Source: Bretschneidera sinensis (Eukaryota > Streptophyta > Magnoliopsida > Brassicales > Akaniaceae). Taken from it: a DNA stretch of 64,000 nt. The position numbers and the translations under genes were made by a program. Position 1 is the stretch's first letter, and every line of letters begins with the position of its first letter. The stretch spans positions 68,054,638-68,118,637 of the forward strand of contig CM043699.1 of assembly GCA_023935145.1 (NCBI GenBank), written 5' to 3'. Of this stretch, positions 1-11,452 are shown in pieces. The notes under the pieces were generated by a model. The model worked only from the letters and a program-made list of their open reading frames with translations, had not been told where the DNA came from and did no database searches.

Positions 1-572
1 GAAGAACAAAAGAAGAGAGAAAAGAAAGTGATAATGTCTTGAGTTACGCTGGAATTTTCCCCAAGAAAATTCCACTTACAAGTCCCTTGAATCCCTAATC
101 TATACTACTCTCTCTCTCTAAACAACCAGCCTCTCTTGAATGAGTCTCTCTTGTGTTTAGTGTCTTTGCACTCTCACACACCATGTATTCTATTTCACAC
201 ACATTCACATGTCATTCCCATCACACCTCTCTTGTTGAGATGAATGTCACACCTTTTCTTACTTGTTGAGATTGAAGCTAGGTGACCCTTTATATAGTGC
301 ACCACTTCTTGAACCTATCTTGAAGATAATTTCAACCTTTAGATCTTGAGGACCAATCAATCATAGCCCTTCAACAAGCTTTAGTGATCCTGTGCGTTTT
401 GATCAAGCTTCGCGCACCTTATAAGTGGCTGGAAAAACCAAGCATCAATGTGCCTGGCGCTGCGACCCAGACCAGGGCTGACTTCCTCTAGGTTTTGGGC
501 GCTATAGCACCCAAGGCTGAGCCGTGGAGCGGGCTGGAGAGGGAGGCTGCTGGACTTGCTGCTGGCCACAGT
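1..572 (-). mobile_element. Inverted partial Copia LTR (family A)
   Basis: This stretch is the reverse complement, with mismatches, of about 1130-1710 inside the LTR at 1042-1945. Both arms share the AAGCATCA stretch, the polypyrimidine/polypurine stretch near 110-125 and 1590-1605, and the flank of the TATATA box. Similarity fades near 572, where unrelated orientation-plus pol sequence begins. The left end runs off the window, so the full length is unknown. I infer either two oppositely inserted copies or a rearranged element. Seen directly: the inverted similarity. Not seen: a target-site duplication or a primer site for this copy. Confidence 0.75.
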
Positions 573-597
573 AGTGGCTCGGTTGCTGAGGTACATA

Positions 598-966
598 AAG
601 GCTCGGTTGCAGCCAGTGGTAGCACTCTCAACAACTGGGGCAGAGTATATAGCGGCTATGGAAGCCATAAAGGAGGCTATGTGGTGCAAAGGGTTATTGG
701 ACGAGTGAAAGGTCCTAAAAGAGTAGGTGGTGGTATCTTCAGATAGCCAAAGTGCGTGGCACTTGTGTAGGAACCCGTTGTTCCATGAGAGGACTAAGCA
801 TGCGGGCGTTCGGTATCATATCATTTGAGAAATTGTTACGAAATATGCATTCATGTGGAGAAAGTCGCAACAGAAGAAAATCCTATAGATTTAGGCACCA
901 AAGTTCTACCTCTAAGAAGGTTCAGTCATTGCCTTGGACTTCTTAGGATTAGAGTCGGATGAATGA
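598..966 (+). pseudogene. Copia pol 3' end, RNase H fragment
   Basis: Read from 598 in one frame it encodes the end of a Ty1/Copia polyprotein. It begins KARLQPVVALSTT, then a GAEYIAA block (EAEYIAA in C1), then the conserved AIKEAMWCKGLL, SDSQSAWHLC and HERTKH blocks of the RNase H domain, and stops at 964-966. It matches the better-kept copy at 38899-40035 almost block for block. In-frame stops lie in the ELKVLKEW region, after VRYHII and further on, so it is dead. The rest of pol and gag are missing upstream, where the inverted LTR piece begins. It sits 65 bases before the polypurine tract of the 3' LTR, as expected for the end of a Copia pol. Confidence 0.8.
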
Positions 967-1030
967 TGACTAAGTTGAGTTTGGATACTGAGTTCTCTAC
1001 ATAATGGGTTCAGGTTAAATCGCTTAGACA

Positions 1031-1041
1031 AAGGTAGAGAT
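1031..1041 (+). other. Polypurine tract of Copia element A
   Basis: The purine-rich run AAGGTAGAGATT directly precedes the LTR start TGTTGG. The same tract and LTR start occur in element C1 on the minus strand at 38815-38828. It would prime plus-strand DNA synthesis. Confidence 0.7.
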
Positions 1042-1945
1042 TGTTGGTATTTGTCCAAGGATTAAATCGGTTGAAGGGTTCAGCATGTTCAGCATCAGGT
1101 CTGGAGGTGTGCGCCGCGGCCTGGCCTTGTGCGCCGTGGATAGTAGTAAGTCTAGTAGCCTCCCTCTCTAGGTTGCGCCGTAGCACCCAGAACCTGGAGG
1201 AAGTCAGCCCTGGTCTGGACCCCAGCCAGCCCTATTCTGGGCTGCGGCGCTAGGCACACTGATGCTTGGTTTTTCCAGCCACTTGTAAGTTGTGTGAAGC
1301 TTGATCAAAACACACAAGATCACTAAAGCTTGTTGAAGGGCTATGATTGATCGGTCCTCAAAATCTAAGGGTTGAGATTGTCTTCAAGATAGGTTCAAGA
1401 AGTGGTGCACTATATAAAGGGTCACCTAGCTTCAATCACAACAAGTAAGAAAGAGTGTGACATTCATCTCAACAAGAGAGGTGTGATGGGAATGACATGT
1501 GAATGTGTGTGAAATAGAACACATGGTATGTGAGAGTGCAAAGACACTAAACATAGGAGAGACTCATTCAAGAGAGGCTGGTTGTTTAGAGAGAGAGAGA
1601 GTAGTATAGATTGGGGATTCAAGGGACTTGTAAGTGAAATTTTCTTGGGGAAAATTTCAGGGTAAATCAAGACCTTATCACTTTCTTTTCTCTCTTATTT
1701 TGTTCTTGAAGAACTTGAGATTCGTGAAGAGGTGTTGCTGTAACTTATTAGAACTCATTGATTTAGTGCAGAGGGCTCGAAGGAGCTCACGGGGACGTAG
1801 GCACATTGTCGAACCTCGATAACAATTGCTTGTGTTCTTTCTTTGATTGGTTTGATTTCTGTTTTGTTTTAGTGTTATTACAAGTCATTCAAGACTTGAG
1901 TGTTTGGAAGATCACCACCTGGGCATCAAGGGTGATTTCCCAACA
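1042..1945 (+). mobile_element. 3' LTR of Copia element A
   Basis: The LTR starts TGTTGGTATTTGTCC and ends TTTCCCAACA, with the inverted ends TGTTGG/CCAACA. It is 904 bp, with a TATATAAAG box near 1410 and a GC-rich U3 part at about 1100-1250. Its last 60 bases resemble the end of the C1 LTR (43138-44177), so the two families are related. A 5-bp duplicate of the flank TACTC could not be found because the other end is rearranged. Confidence 0.75.
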
Positions 1946-2182
1946 TACTCTAAGGTGAGAATCTCGAACTCTCTATAACCTCGAAATAATTCCAAGTTAA
2001 AATTTCAAAGAAAAATACTCAAAAGTAAAATAAATATCAAATAAGCAACGCAAAAAGCATAAACCAATTCTATTCATTAAAAGATGTGGTCTAAGGCACT
2101 CCTAGATTTCTAGAACATAAATAAAATATGGTACAAGGCATCACTGGCCCTCAAAATACATAGAAAAATAAAGGAGCAACAC

Positions 2183-3746
2183 CTACTCATCCCCTACAAA
2201 ATCAACCTCCTCCTTAGTCCTCTTGACTCTGGTCCTCGCTTCATCACCGTCCTCCACGCCTTGATTCTCTCCAAGAACCATTGTGGTCTCATCAAATCAC
2301 TCAATCGCTGAAAGGTCAAGCTCATGAAAGAATCTGGCCGTATTGCCTTGGCATCTAGAAAGCACTCTAAGTAATTCTTCCCACTATTAGTCTCTAGCTT
2401 TGTGCGATACTCAATCGAAAGACAGAAGTCCTCGAGAGCCTTTCAGCTTGCAGCCTCCCGCTCAGTAGTTATTTTCTCAAAAGCCTTGAACTCTTCAATG
2501 GACTCATCCTTAGCACCAACAAACTTAGCCTAAAGAATGGTATAAGCCTCATGGGAGCTCGCAAGTTGGGTCTTTAGGAGCTCGACATCCTCATCCTTCG
2601 ATCAGAGGGAGGCTCTCAGATCAACAACCAAAGCCATTTGTTCCTCCAATATTTTGTTGACCTTAATGAAACATCGAGTCAACACTCCAGATGCCATGTT
2701 AGCCTAGTAAAATAAAGAACAAAAAATGAACAAGTCAGAATACTCGGCATATCGAAACCATGGCCAAAGAAGAAGATTGAGGAGGAATGCTCTGAGTTAG
2801 CCATTCTCCAGCAGTCCGAGCTCCCCCCATCACCGAGTCCATAACCTTCAGGAACCAGTTGGGGTAGAATACCTTTGTGGCTACGGGTGGAGCATTAGGA
2901 TATTCGAGTTTAAGAACTGCAATGCTCGGAGGAGGACTTGCGAAGTCAACTACAAGAGACTGAGGGGACAACTTGTGACTAGCCCCTTGACTTCCGGAAG
3001 TAGAAGAGTCACATTTCCTTTTCCCCAAACATTTGGAGCTAGTTCCAGCCCCAACATCACCTCCTTGCCTTGTCTTCTTAGCAGCTTTCAGAATCTAGGA
3101 ATGACTTAAATCCATATCTGCTCAAGAAGAAAAATTATAAGACCCGGAGTTGGTACAAAAAATACAAGAAAAGGGAAATTAAGAAGTATACCCTTGTGAG
3201 GACAAAGACCAAGTTTGGCCAAATTACTATTATTTTTTAGCTCAACAGCCTCTATGGCTCCCTTCACCAAATCTGTAACAATTTTCTCTTCTGAATTGCT
3301 AAGGGACGAGCGTCGAATCTTTTTCAAAAAGGTCAAATCCCACACTCGTGAAATCTCAAAGTTAGTCTCGCTATAAATAAAGAAAATTTTCTTTTTCCAT
3401 TGCTTTATAGAGGATAGGTTATTCTTCACCACCACTCTCTTATCCCTTTGACTCAAAACATCCCAACAATTTTCCGAATGACGATTCATGGAGAAGATAT
3501 TCATTAAAATGTCAAGGGTCGAATATTCACCAACCCTCTCACAAAAGAAACCCGACTAACAAACAGATAAAGTTCAGAACTAATTGGAAAAGGGAAATAT
3601 TGGAATAATTTAGAACAAGACGAATAAAAGAATGCAAGGGAAATCTGAGACCAGCTTTCAAAGAATGCGTATACACACAAACCTCATAGGGAGGATCCTC
3701 GTGAGGATTGTCGCACGCCCTTTCCCCTACACCGGCATTCCTAAGG
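2183..3746 (-). pseudogene. Antisense ORF of Tat-like element T, 3' part
   Basis: On the minus strand this continues the reading frame of 27738-27985. Removing element Y1 and one copy of its GAATA duplication joins the two in frame (VEYS then LRNAG). Residues such as LRFPLHSFIR, ERVG and SSIKQWKKKIFFI resemble the 'putative gypsy type transposon' (Transposase_28) domain. A charged, probably coiled-coil tail follows (LEEQMALVVDLRASL, then KDEDVELLKTQLA), ending at a stop at 2183-2185. A frameshift near 3545 and several stops between 2200 and 2650 show decay. Known: Tat-lineage elements can carry extra ORFs, some antisense, between pol and the 3' LTR. Inferred: this is one of them. Molecular function is unknown. 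Confidence 0.6.
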
Positions 3747-3751
3747 GAATA
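3747..3751 (+). other. Target-site duplication GAATA of Y1, left copy
   Basis: GAATA immediately precedes the LTR start TGATGAGTG and is repeated at 27738-27742 right after the 3' LTR end CACAACA. This fixes both borders of element Y1. Confidence 0.9.
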
Positions 3752-4162
3752 TGATGAGTGCCAAATATTGGATATTTTAGCCCCTTAATTTACATTTGTT
3801 AGCTTAGGAAATTTTTACTTTGAGTTGTTTTTTTCGTTGTTTTACAGGTTTACAAGCACTTGGAAAGTAGTTTCACTAAATTGCCAGAATTACCCGTACA
3901 GATCAGTCATTTTTGCAGATTAAACTGTATTGATTCAGGAAGAACCAAGAGATGAGCCATATATGCTCGGAAAGATCTGAATATCTATTTTCTGAGGAAT
4001 TTTATGGCTTGTAAATACGATTTTTCTAGAGAAAGTTATGGCAGTTTTAGTAGACAAAGGTCAGGCTGTGCTGGATTTCAGCGTAGGTAGAAGTTTTGAA
4101 GGGCATGTGAAGGCTTAAATCCCACATCCCACAACGGTTGGAAACACATTCTATATCCACAC

Positions 4163-4213
4163 ATCCCACATCGGATTGGAAACACATTGCACTCATGGAG
4201 TTCCCCTATAAAA
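4163..4213 (+). promoter_or_regulatory. USE plus TATA promoter, Y1 5' LTR
   Basis: ATCCCACATCG (4163-4173) matches the plant snRNA upstream sequence element RTCCCACATCG. TATAAAA lies at 4207-4213, with 33 nt between them. A weaker doubled copy (CCCACATCCCACAACGG) lies about 40 nt upstream. Confidence 0.75.
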
Positions 4214-4683
4214 GCTCCATTTTACTTCATTAAAAAGTGTGCAATCTGGAGGACTTCTGCGAGCAATCTAGAGGATCTCTAAGGCTTTGCTACCAAGGGG
4301 GGAAGCGCTGCACAATAGCTGCGAGTGGAATTTCTCTCAATATATAATCAGTTTTAATTTATTTCTTTTGAGTTTAAAGTTTTATGTTTAGCACTTTAAT
4401 TGTGAAATTTAGTTTCATAATCATGAGAGACTAAAACCTTCATCTAAGGTTGAAGATGAAGCCTCGCCATTGTTCGGCATAATATTTTTCAGATATGTTC
4501 ATACAATTATGATATTTTTAGTATTAATGTTCTGCTTCAATTGTTTGAGTATATTCTTATGATTGATTGTGTTTAAATTGTTCAAATTGGATATTCCTTG
4601 TGTTTCATCTACCGGATATGGCGGATCATCCAAAGTAAATTGGATATCCATTGTGATTCTAAAGGGATATATTGGATGATTTG

Positions 4684-4688
4684 GTTGA
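4684..4688 (+). other. Target-site duplication GTTGA of X array, left
   Basis: GTTGA precedes the first X LTR and recurs at 16319-16323 after the third. No such duplication flanks the middle LTR. The Y LTR at 27401 shows the empty site TTGGTTGAATTAGGG. Confidence 0.9.
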
Positions 4689-5135
4689 TGATGAGAGTCA
4701 TAAAATGCACCTTAACAGTACTTAATTATTAGCATTTTAGGGTTGATCTAGGTTTGAATTGCACTTTTATACCTTAACAACTCTAAAGTGCCATTATTGG
4801 ATCATTGATCTATTTCAATGCATTTTAAGGTACTTTAAGATCAAAAGAGATGGAAAAGCTATCATTGCTTTTAGCACAATGACTCGATGGACACCGGAGT
4901 GAAGGTTCACAAGCACTTGGAAATGAGTTTCACTAAATTGCCAGAATTGCTCGTACAGATCAATCATTTTTGTAAATTAAAACTGTATTGATGTAAGAAA
5001 AACCAGGAGATGAGCCATATATGCTTAGAAAGACTCGAAAGTTTATTTTCTGGAGAATTTTATGGCTCATAAAAATGATTTTTCTAGAGAAAGTTATGGC
5101 AGTTTTAGTAGACGAAGGTCAAGTTGGAAGATGCC

Positions 5136-5268
5136 TAGTGCGCTCGAGCGCACCAAGCTTGCGATTGATCCCAAGTGCGCACTCGCGACATCCCACATCG
5201 GTCAGAAATACCTTGCAGTACACCATAATGTGCTCGATTGCACCATGCTATAATCGAGCGCACACGGG
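5136..5268 (+). repeat. CG-rich palindromes in X LTR 1
   Basis: This contains TGCGCTCGAGCGCA, a decayed TGCGATTGATC form, TGCGCACTCGCGA, and two degraded copies near 5231 and 5252. These imperfect 14-bp palindromes lie directly upstream of the USE/TATA pair. A separate USE (5190-5200) is embedded among them. Confidence 0.7.
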
Positions 5269-5272
5269 TAGT

Positions 5273-5323
5273 ATCCCACATCGGAATGGAAACACATTGC
5301 ACTCTCAGAATTCCCCTATAAAA
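5273..5323 (+). promoter_or_regulatory. USE plus TATA promoter, X LTR 1
   Basis: ATCCCACATCG lies at 5273-5283 and TATAAAA at 5317-5323, 33 nt apart. An extra USE without its own TATA lies at 5190-5200. Confidence 0.78.
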
Positions 5324-6151
5324 ACCCTACTTCACTTCATCTTTTGGACTCATCTGGGAGTGAATCCAGAGGGCTTTTAGGAGCAATCCAGAGGGTCTTT
5401 AGGAGGAAAATTAAAGGTCAGAGGCCAGGGAAAACACTATGAAGGCTGCCACACTCTCCCTCATGGCCAACCAATCTCCAAGCAAGGCGAATGGATGAAT
5501 CTCTAGGTGTAGTCGTTCTTACTTTCTAGTATTGATTCATTGTAATTTGGATTTATTATTATTATTAAACATTGTTATGATTTACTCTTTGATTTAATTA
5601 GAAGATTTCCTATTAATCCGGTGATTGTATGCTTCTCCTAGATATAAGTCTAGTCATGCTCTTTTTATGTCAATTTGTTTGGATGTGATTGAGTCCACTA
5701 GATTTATCTTTTAGGTTTGTCCATTGCTGCGATATTTTCAATTATATATATTGTTTTCTCTTGATAAATTTATAGGATAGGTCATGTGTGCTTAACTTGA
5801 AAGTAAAGGGTAATTCATATCAATTACATTAGGGTTTATACATGCGCTTTATTTGAATATTTGCCGATTGCCTGTTTGGGATGTGAAACTTGCAATCGAG
5901 CTAAAAACAATTGAGTCAAGTTAGGATTAGGGCAACAAACCTAGGAAGGATTCTCGGATCCTTGTTGTTTCTTTATTATAACCATCAATCTATTTACACA
6001 ATTTTCTCAGAACTCAGATTCTTCCATTTAATCTTTTATTGTTTGTGTTAAGGTGCACACCTTCTTTTGCAGTTAACTTGTTTCCTTGTGAAATCGATAT
6101 CTCAAAGTTATGCTACAACTACTGTATTACTCTTTGCGCGTAATCAAATTT

Positions 6152-6169
6152 TGGCATCGTTGCCAGGGA
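6152..6169 (+). other. Primer-binding site, X unit 1
   Basis: TGGCATCGTTGCCAGGGA resembles the complement of the 3' end of plant tRNA-Asp (TGGCGCCGTTGCCGGGG), with a few changes. It follows the LTR end after six bases. Confidence 0.8.
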
Positions 6170-6397
6170 AACGCGCTTGAGTACAAAGAAGATTGTCAAC
6201 TTTTGATATGACGATAAAAGAGTTTTAAATAGTTTTTCTTTTCAGCAGCTGTAAAGGCAGTAACTTCGTTCCTTCTTTTTGCTTGCTGCATTATTTTTTA
6301 TTATTATTATTGTTCGTTTTTCCTAAGTTTTGATTTTCTGATTTTTTGATTTTATTTTATTTTGTTTTATTTATTTCCCCTCTGATTCATTTGATGT

Positions 6398-8146
6398 ATG
6401 CTTAGACCGAGAGATTTGTGAGGTAGATTCATTAGAGGACCCGAAATAGAATTACCCTCTCCTTCCACATCCGATATTGAAACCTCGCCTAGATCAAACC
6501 ATAGTGCACCCCCATCAGAGAATTTAGAAGATTTTGATAACATGGTCGATAACCCTAATGAGAATGTTGCTAGAACACTTCAGGATTACCTCCACCCTAC
6601 ACACACAGCCACACCATCATGCATCATGTTTCCAGCCAATACTCGCCAACTAAAGTTTAAAACAGAGATGATACAATTACTCCCTACATTTCATGGCTTG
6701 GATAATGAAAACCCATATGTGCACATTAGAGACTTTGAGGAAGTAGTTGCGACCTTTCATAGTTAAGATGAAACTTATGACATTATGAAACTTAAGTTCT
6801 TTTCTTTTGCTTTGAAGGATAGAGCTAAGAGTTGGCTATACTCACTTAGACCACGATCTATTGGGTCGTGGACTGCGATGACTCGAATTTTCTTTAACAA
6901 ATACTTTCCCCAACATAAGACCAACGCTTTAAAAAGGCAAATCTCCACCTTTGCAAAAAAGGACAGCGAGATTTTGTATCAGTCTTGGGAGAGATTTAAG
7001 GAGTTATTGAGTATGTACCCTCACCATGGGTATGAGAACTGGTGCTTAGTGAGCTATTTTTATGAGGTACTTACATATAGAGAGCGCCAATTTGTAGAGA
7101 TGATGTGTAATGGTGAATTCTTGGGGAAAGATCCTGATGAGGCCATAGAGTACCTCAATGAGCTTGCTGAAAAAGCTCACACTTGGACTGGACCTAGTGC
7201 TACTGAAAGCACAAATAGGTCACGACCTATAGGGAACCCAAATGGTGGTGGAATTTACCATCTTAGGGAAGAGGATAACCTTAAGGCTAAGGTCGAGATG
7301 CTCACTAAGGAACTAGAGGTGTTAAAGACTAAAAGCTCAAAGCTAACACAAGTAGCTAATCATACAGCATCTTTGAAACCATGTTTTGTGTGTGGCAGGG
7401 TAGATCGTCTAGCCCAAGAGTGTCCCACATTTGCTGAGATGAGAGGGATGTATGAGGAACAATGCAATGCCTTAGGCATGTACAAGAAGTCTTTGGCACC
7501 CTTCTCTGATACTTATAATCCGGGATGGCGAAATCACCCCAATTTCAGCTGGAAGTCTGAAAACCAGCAGCTTGCACAACCCCCTACACCATATCTTGAA
7601 CTATATCATGCACCTGTATCTTCTAGGAATTCTTTAGAAGACACTTTACATGCTTTTATTGAGGTACAAGGTAAGACTAATAAAAGACTTGAATCTTTAA
7701 TTGTGCAGGTTGTTGAAGAACATAAGGATCTAAAGAGCCAAGTGTCCAAGTTGATGAGCTACTTGAGTGTGACTGAGCAAGGTAAGTTCCCTTCTCAAGC
7801 TCAGTCCACATCCCATGGTCAACACCTAGCACAAAAAAATTTGAAGGAGGTGAATGTCATTGAGACACTAAGTGGTAAGTCCTTGCACATCCCAATAACG
7901 AAAAAATCAGAGGATGTGGACGAAGGCCGCCAAGCATACATGATTGACTCATTCATGGATAAGGTCCAGCACCTTAATCCATTGGAGTCCACCCTCACCC
8001 ATGGCCTCACAAGAGCATATATCGACTCAGAATTTGCGGATGTCACTGATGACATCCTTAAGGCCTCTCAAAAGCATACAAGCACCAAATTTGGCAATCA
8101 AGTAGTGGCTAGTGCATTCAACCTATGTTTTTCTAGGAGGGAATAA
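6398..8146 (+). pseudogene. gag: Gag of X unit 1 (two stops)
   Basis: One frame runs from ATG at 6398 to the stop at 8144-8146. It encodes an Athila/Tat-like Gag of about 580 residues. The retrotransposon Gag core is clear (AKSWLYSL, FFNKYFPQHKT, LYQSWERFKELLSMYPHHG), followed by a charged segment and a zinc knuckle near 7378-7425. The knuckle reads CFVCGRVDRLAQEC, so the histidine of CX2CX4HX4C is replaced by Arg. In-frame stops are TGA at 6419-6421 (Arg in unit 2) and TAA at 6764-6766 (Gln in unit 2). The C-terminal half has no domain I recognise. No pol follows. Gag would form particles that package element RNA. Confidence 0.85.
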
Positions 8147-9738
8147 GAGAGTCTGGCTGAAGACGTAAAACTTAGCGCTCATGGGAGATCCTTTTTACTT
8201 TTATTGTTTTCATATTTCTTTTTCTTGTTTATTGTTCGTTTTTTTTTCTGTTTTCTAGCATTAACTTAGTATTTCTTTTTCAGGGACAAATATACGAAGC
8301 AGTTCAAATGGTGGAGCACAATTTTCAGCTTTCGTGCACTTTTGCGTACAAAGGTAGTTTCCTTTACCTTCTCTTTGACATTGAGGTCAATGTAATTTTT
8401 TAGTTGGGGGTGGAGGAAACATATTCTTTTTCTTTCATTGAACTGCTTGGTGCCATTCTTCGTTTTGTTTGTTTTTAGCATGCTTGGTGTTAGCCTTAGA
8501 GTTAATTCATATGTCAATGATATAAACTTAATTGAGATAGCAAATAGCATGTAGAAGGAGTTAAATTTTGCTTCGGTTTGAAATTAATTTAAGTATCAAT
8601 CTTCATTTGGTTTGAGACTCTAGTTTGGGGTAAGATTGTACGATTAGTTTTAAACATTTAAAGAAGCTTTATGTGTGATTATTTTGTGAATATTTTTATG
8701 GTCTCGACAAGCTCTAGAACTTACTTGATAACCACTTGAGGCGAATTCCTAGAATGCACATTACTTAAGATATGATATAGGCCATTTTTGGACCGTTTAG
8801 GCCTATAAAACCTACCATTGCTATATTTACCACTAGTCACCTATTTGAGCCTTGTTTCTTTAGAAAACCCATTTACTTACCCTTATGAGCCTAAAAATTT
8901 TATTTTTACCCTTCTTTTAAAATAACTTAGTTGTACACATTTGTTGAGAAGCACTTAAGAGGAGTAAGGATGGAAACATGAGAAAAAATATATTATTACC
9001 ATAACCCAAGTATATTAAAGGAGATAAGTTGGGGGTTATGGAAAAGAAAAGAAATATGAAAAATGAGGTGAATGGTCTTATGCCAAAATACAAAAGAAAA
9101 GAAAAGAAAAGAGAAGTGAATTATGGTAAAGAAAGAAGAAAAGTGGTGATCTGAGAAAAAAGCTCGAAAAATGGTTGAAAAAGTTGGGTGTTGAAGTAAG
9201 GTTATCAAGTGCTTAAAGTGGTTGTGTTTAAAACTAAGAGATCGAGTTCTTTTACTTGTGAATCCTTCCTGTTCTTTCTTAACCTTTACCTTAGCCTAAC
9301 GTTACAAGCTTATTAAAGACCTATTGATCCAATGTAATGTGATTTTTCTACAATAGTGGAGAGTGGTTTGAAATGTAAGCCTATGGAGCTTGTTTTTGTA
9401 ATTGATGTCACGCAATTTATCACGTTTTAGGGGCCAAGACTTGTATTCATGAATGTTATACATAAAGTCATCCGGGTGTTCAGATTAATGGATTGTGGTA
9501 AGACGGATGATAAGAGTCAATAACGATTTTAACATTGATGCTTGGATTACTTTTGGACTTAAGTGATATTTAATGATTCTATGTGCTACGTATTATGTGC
9601 AATTTCTGAGACAAAAAATGGGAATTGCTCCTTGTTTAACAATAGCATTGCTTTACCTTGTTTTGATTCCTACCATAGAATTCATTTCTCCTTTTCGCTT
9701 GAATTGCTAGGGACTAGTAATAAGCTAGTTGGGGGTTG
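8147..9738 (+). other. X unit 1 3' noncoding region
   Basis: No coding sequence is seen here. It starts with the shared post-gag motif (8152-8189), shortened by about 15 bases compared with unit 2. It has G-rich polypurine-like stretches near 8403, 8623 and 9014, a purine-rich GAAAAG run at about 9040-9150, and the polypurine tract GTTGGGGGTTG just before the LTR at 9739. Confidence 0.7.
8152..8189 (+). promoter_or_regulatory. Shared post-coding motif, X unit 1
   Basis: GTCTGGCTGAAGACGTAAAA followed by CTTAGCGCTCATGGGAG is the motif found after the coding part of all X, Y, Z and W units here. This copy lacks the GCACCCCA end. Confidence 0.65.
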
Positions 9739-10189
9739 TGATGAAAGTCATAAAATGCACCTTCACAGTACTTAATTGTTAGTATTTTAGGGTTGATCTA
9801 GGTTTGAATTGCACTTTTATACCTTAACAACTTTAAAGTGTCATTCTTGGATCATTGATCTATTTCGATGCATTTTCAGGTACTTTAAGTTCAAAAGAGA
9901 TGGAAAATCTATCATTTCTTTTAGTACAATGACTCGATGGACACCGGAGTGAAGGTTCACAAGCACTTGTTGGAAAGGAGTTTCACTAAATTGCCAGAAT
10001 TGCCGGTACAGATCAATCATTTTTGTAAATTAAAACTGTATTGATGTAAGAAGAACCAGGAGATGATCCATATATGCTTAGAAAGACCCGAAAGTTTATT
10101 TTCTGGAGAATTTTATGGCTCGTAAAAATGATTTTTCTAGAGAAAGTTATGGCAGTTTTAGTAGACGAAGGTCAAGCAGGAAGATGCCT

Positions 10190-10320
10190 AGTGCGCTCGA
10201 GCGCACCAGGCCTACGATAAATCGCAAGTGCGCACTCGCGACATCCCACATCGGTCAGAAATACCTTGCAATGCACCATAGTGTGCTCGATTGCACCATG
10301 CTGCGATCGAGCGCACACAG
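10190..10320 (+). repeat. CG-rich palindromes in X LTR 2
   Basis: Copies and variants of TGCGCTCGAGCGCA, including TGCGATCGAGCGCA near 10300, lie upstream of the USE/TATA pair in the same arrangement as in LTR 1. Confidence 0.7.
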
Positions 10321-10325
10321 GCAGT

Positions 10326-10376
10326 ATCCCACATCGGAATGGAAACACATTGCACTTCGGGAATTCCTCTATAAAA
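10326..10376 (+). promoter_or_regulatory. USE plus TATA promoter, X LTR 2
   Basis: ATCCCACATCG at 10326-10336 and TATAAAA at 10370-10376, 33 nt apart. Confidence 0.78.
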
Positions 10377-11204
10377 ACCCTACTTCACTTCATCTTTTAG
10401 AATCATCTGGGAGTGAATCCAGAGGGCTTTTAGGATCAATCCGGAGGGCTTTTAGGAGGAAAATTAGAGGTCGGAGGCCGGGGAAAACACCATGAAGGCT
10501 GCCATACTCTCCCTCATGGCCAACTAATCTCCAAGTAAGGCGAAGGGATGAATACCTAGGTGTAGTCGTTCTTACTTTCTAGTCTTGATTCATTATAATT
10601 TGGATTTATTATTATTATTAAACATTGTTATGATTTACTCTTTGATTTAATTAGAAGATTTCCTATTAATCCAGTGATTGCATGCTTCTCCTAGATATAA
10701 GTCTAGTCATGCTCTTCTTATGTCAATTTGTTTGGATGTGATTGAGTCCGGTAGATTTATCTTTTAGGTTTGTCCATTGCTGCGATATTTTCATTTAGAT
10801 ATATTGTCATCTCTTAATAAATCTATAGGATAGGTCATGTGTGCTTAACTTGAAAGTAAAGGGTAATTCATATCAATTACATTAGGGTTTATACATGTGC
10901 TGTAATTGAATATTTGCCGATTGCCTGTTTGGGATGTGAAACTTGCAATCGAGATAAAAACAATCGAGTCAAGTTAGGATTAGGGCAACGAACCTAGGGA
11001 GGATTCCCAGAACCTTGTTGTTTCTTTATTATAACCATCAATCTATTTACACAATTTGCTCACAACTCAGATTCTTCCATTTAATCTTTTATTGTTTGTG
11101 TTAAGGTGCACACCTTCTTTTGCAGTTAACTTGTTTCCCTGTGAAATCGATATCTCAAAGCTGTGCTACAACTACCACATTACTCTTTGCACGTAATCAA
11201 ATTT

Positions 11205-11222
11205 TGGTGCCGTTGCCGGGGA
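11205..11222 (+). other. Primer-binding site, X unit 2
   Basis: TGGTGCCGTTGCCGGGGA matches the complement of the tRNA-Asp 3' end with a single difference. It is better kept than in unit 1. Confidence 0.85.
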
Positions 11223-11452
11223 AACGCGCTTAAGTACAAAGAAGATTGTCAACTTTTGACATGATGGTAGAAGAGTTGTAAATAGTTTATCTTTTCAGCA
11301 GCTGTAAAGGCAGTAACTTCGTTCCTTCTTTTTGCTTGCTGCATTATTTGTTTTTTTTATTATAATTGTTCTTTTTTCTAAGTTTTGATTTTATGATTTT
11401 ATGATTTTATTTTGTTTTGTTTTATTTATTTCCCCTCTGATTCATTTGGTGT

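Larger units (their letters stand above)
3752..4688 (+). mobile_element. Y1 5' LTR, first part
   Basis: It starts TGATGAGTGCCAAATATTG like the Y LTRs at 26287 and 36119, and is cut at 4688 by the X array inside the host text TTGGTTGA. It carries the USE/TATA promoter at 4163-4213. It has only one copy of a roughly 186-bp segment that is tandemly doubled in the other Y LTRs. Confidence 0.9.
4689..6145 (+). mobile_element. X LTR 1 (5')
   Basis: It begins TGATGAGAGTCATAAAATGC and ends GCGTAATCA, followed at once by the primer site. The promoter is at 5273-5323, and CG-rich palindromes lie between about 5136 and 5270. A segment at about 4905-5130 is shared with the Y LTRs. Confidence 0.9.
9739..11199 (+). 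mobile_element. X LTR 2 (shared middle LTR)
   Basis: TGATGAAAGTCATAAAATGC to ACGTAATCA, 1461 bp. It acts as the 3' LTR of unit 1 and the 5' LTR of unit 2. No target-site duplication surrounds it. Confidence 0.9.
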
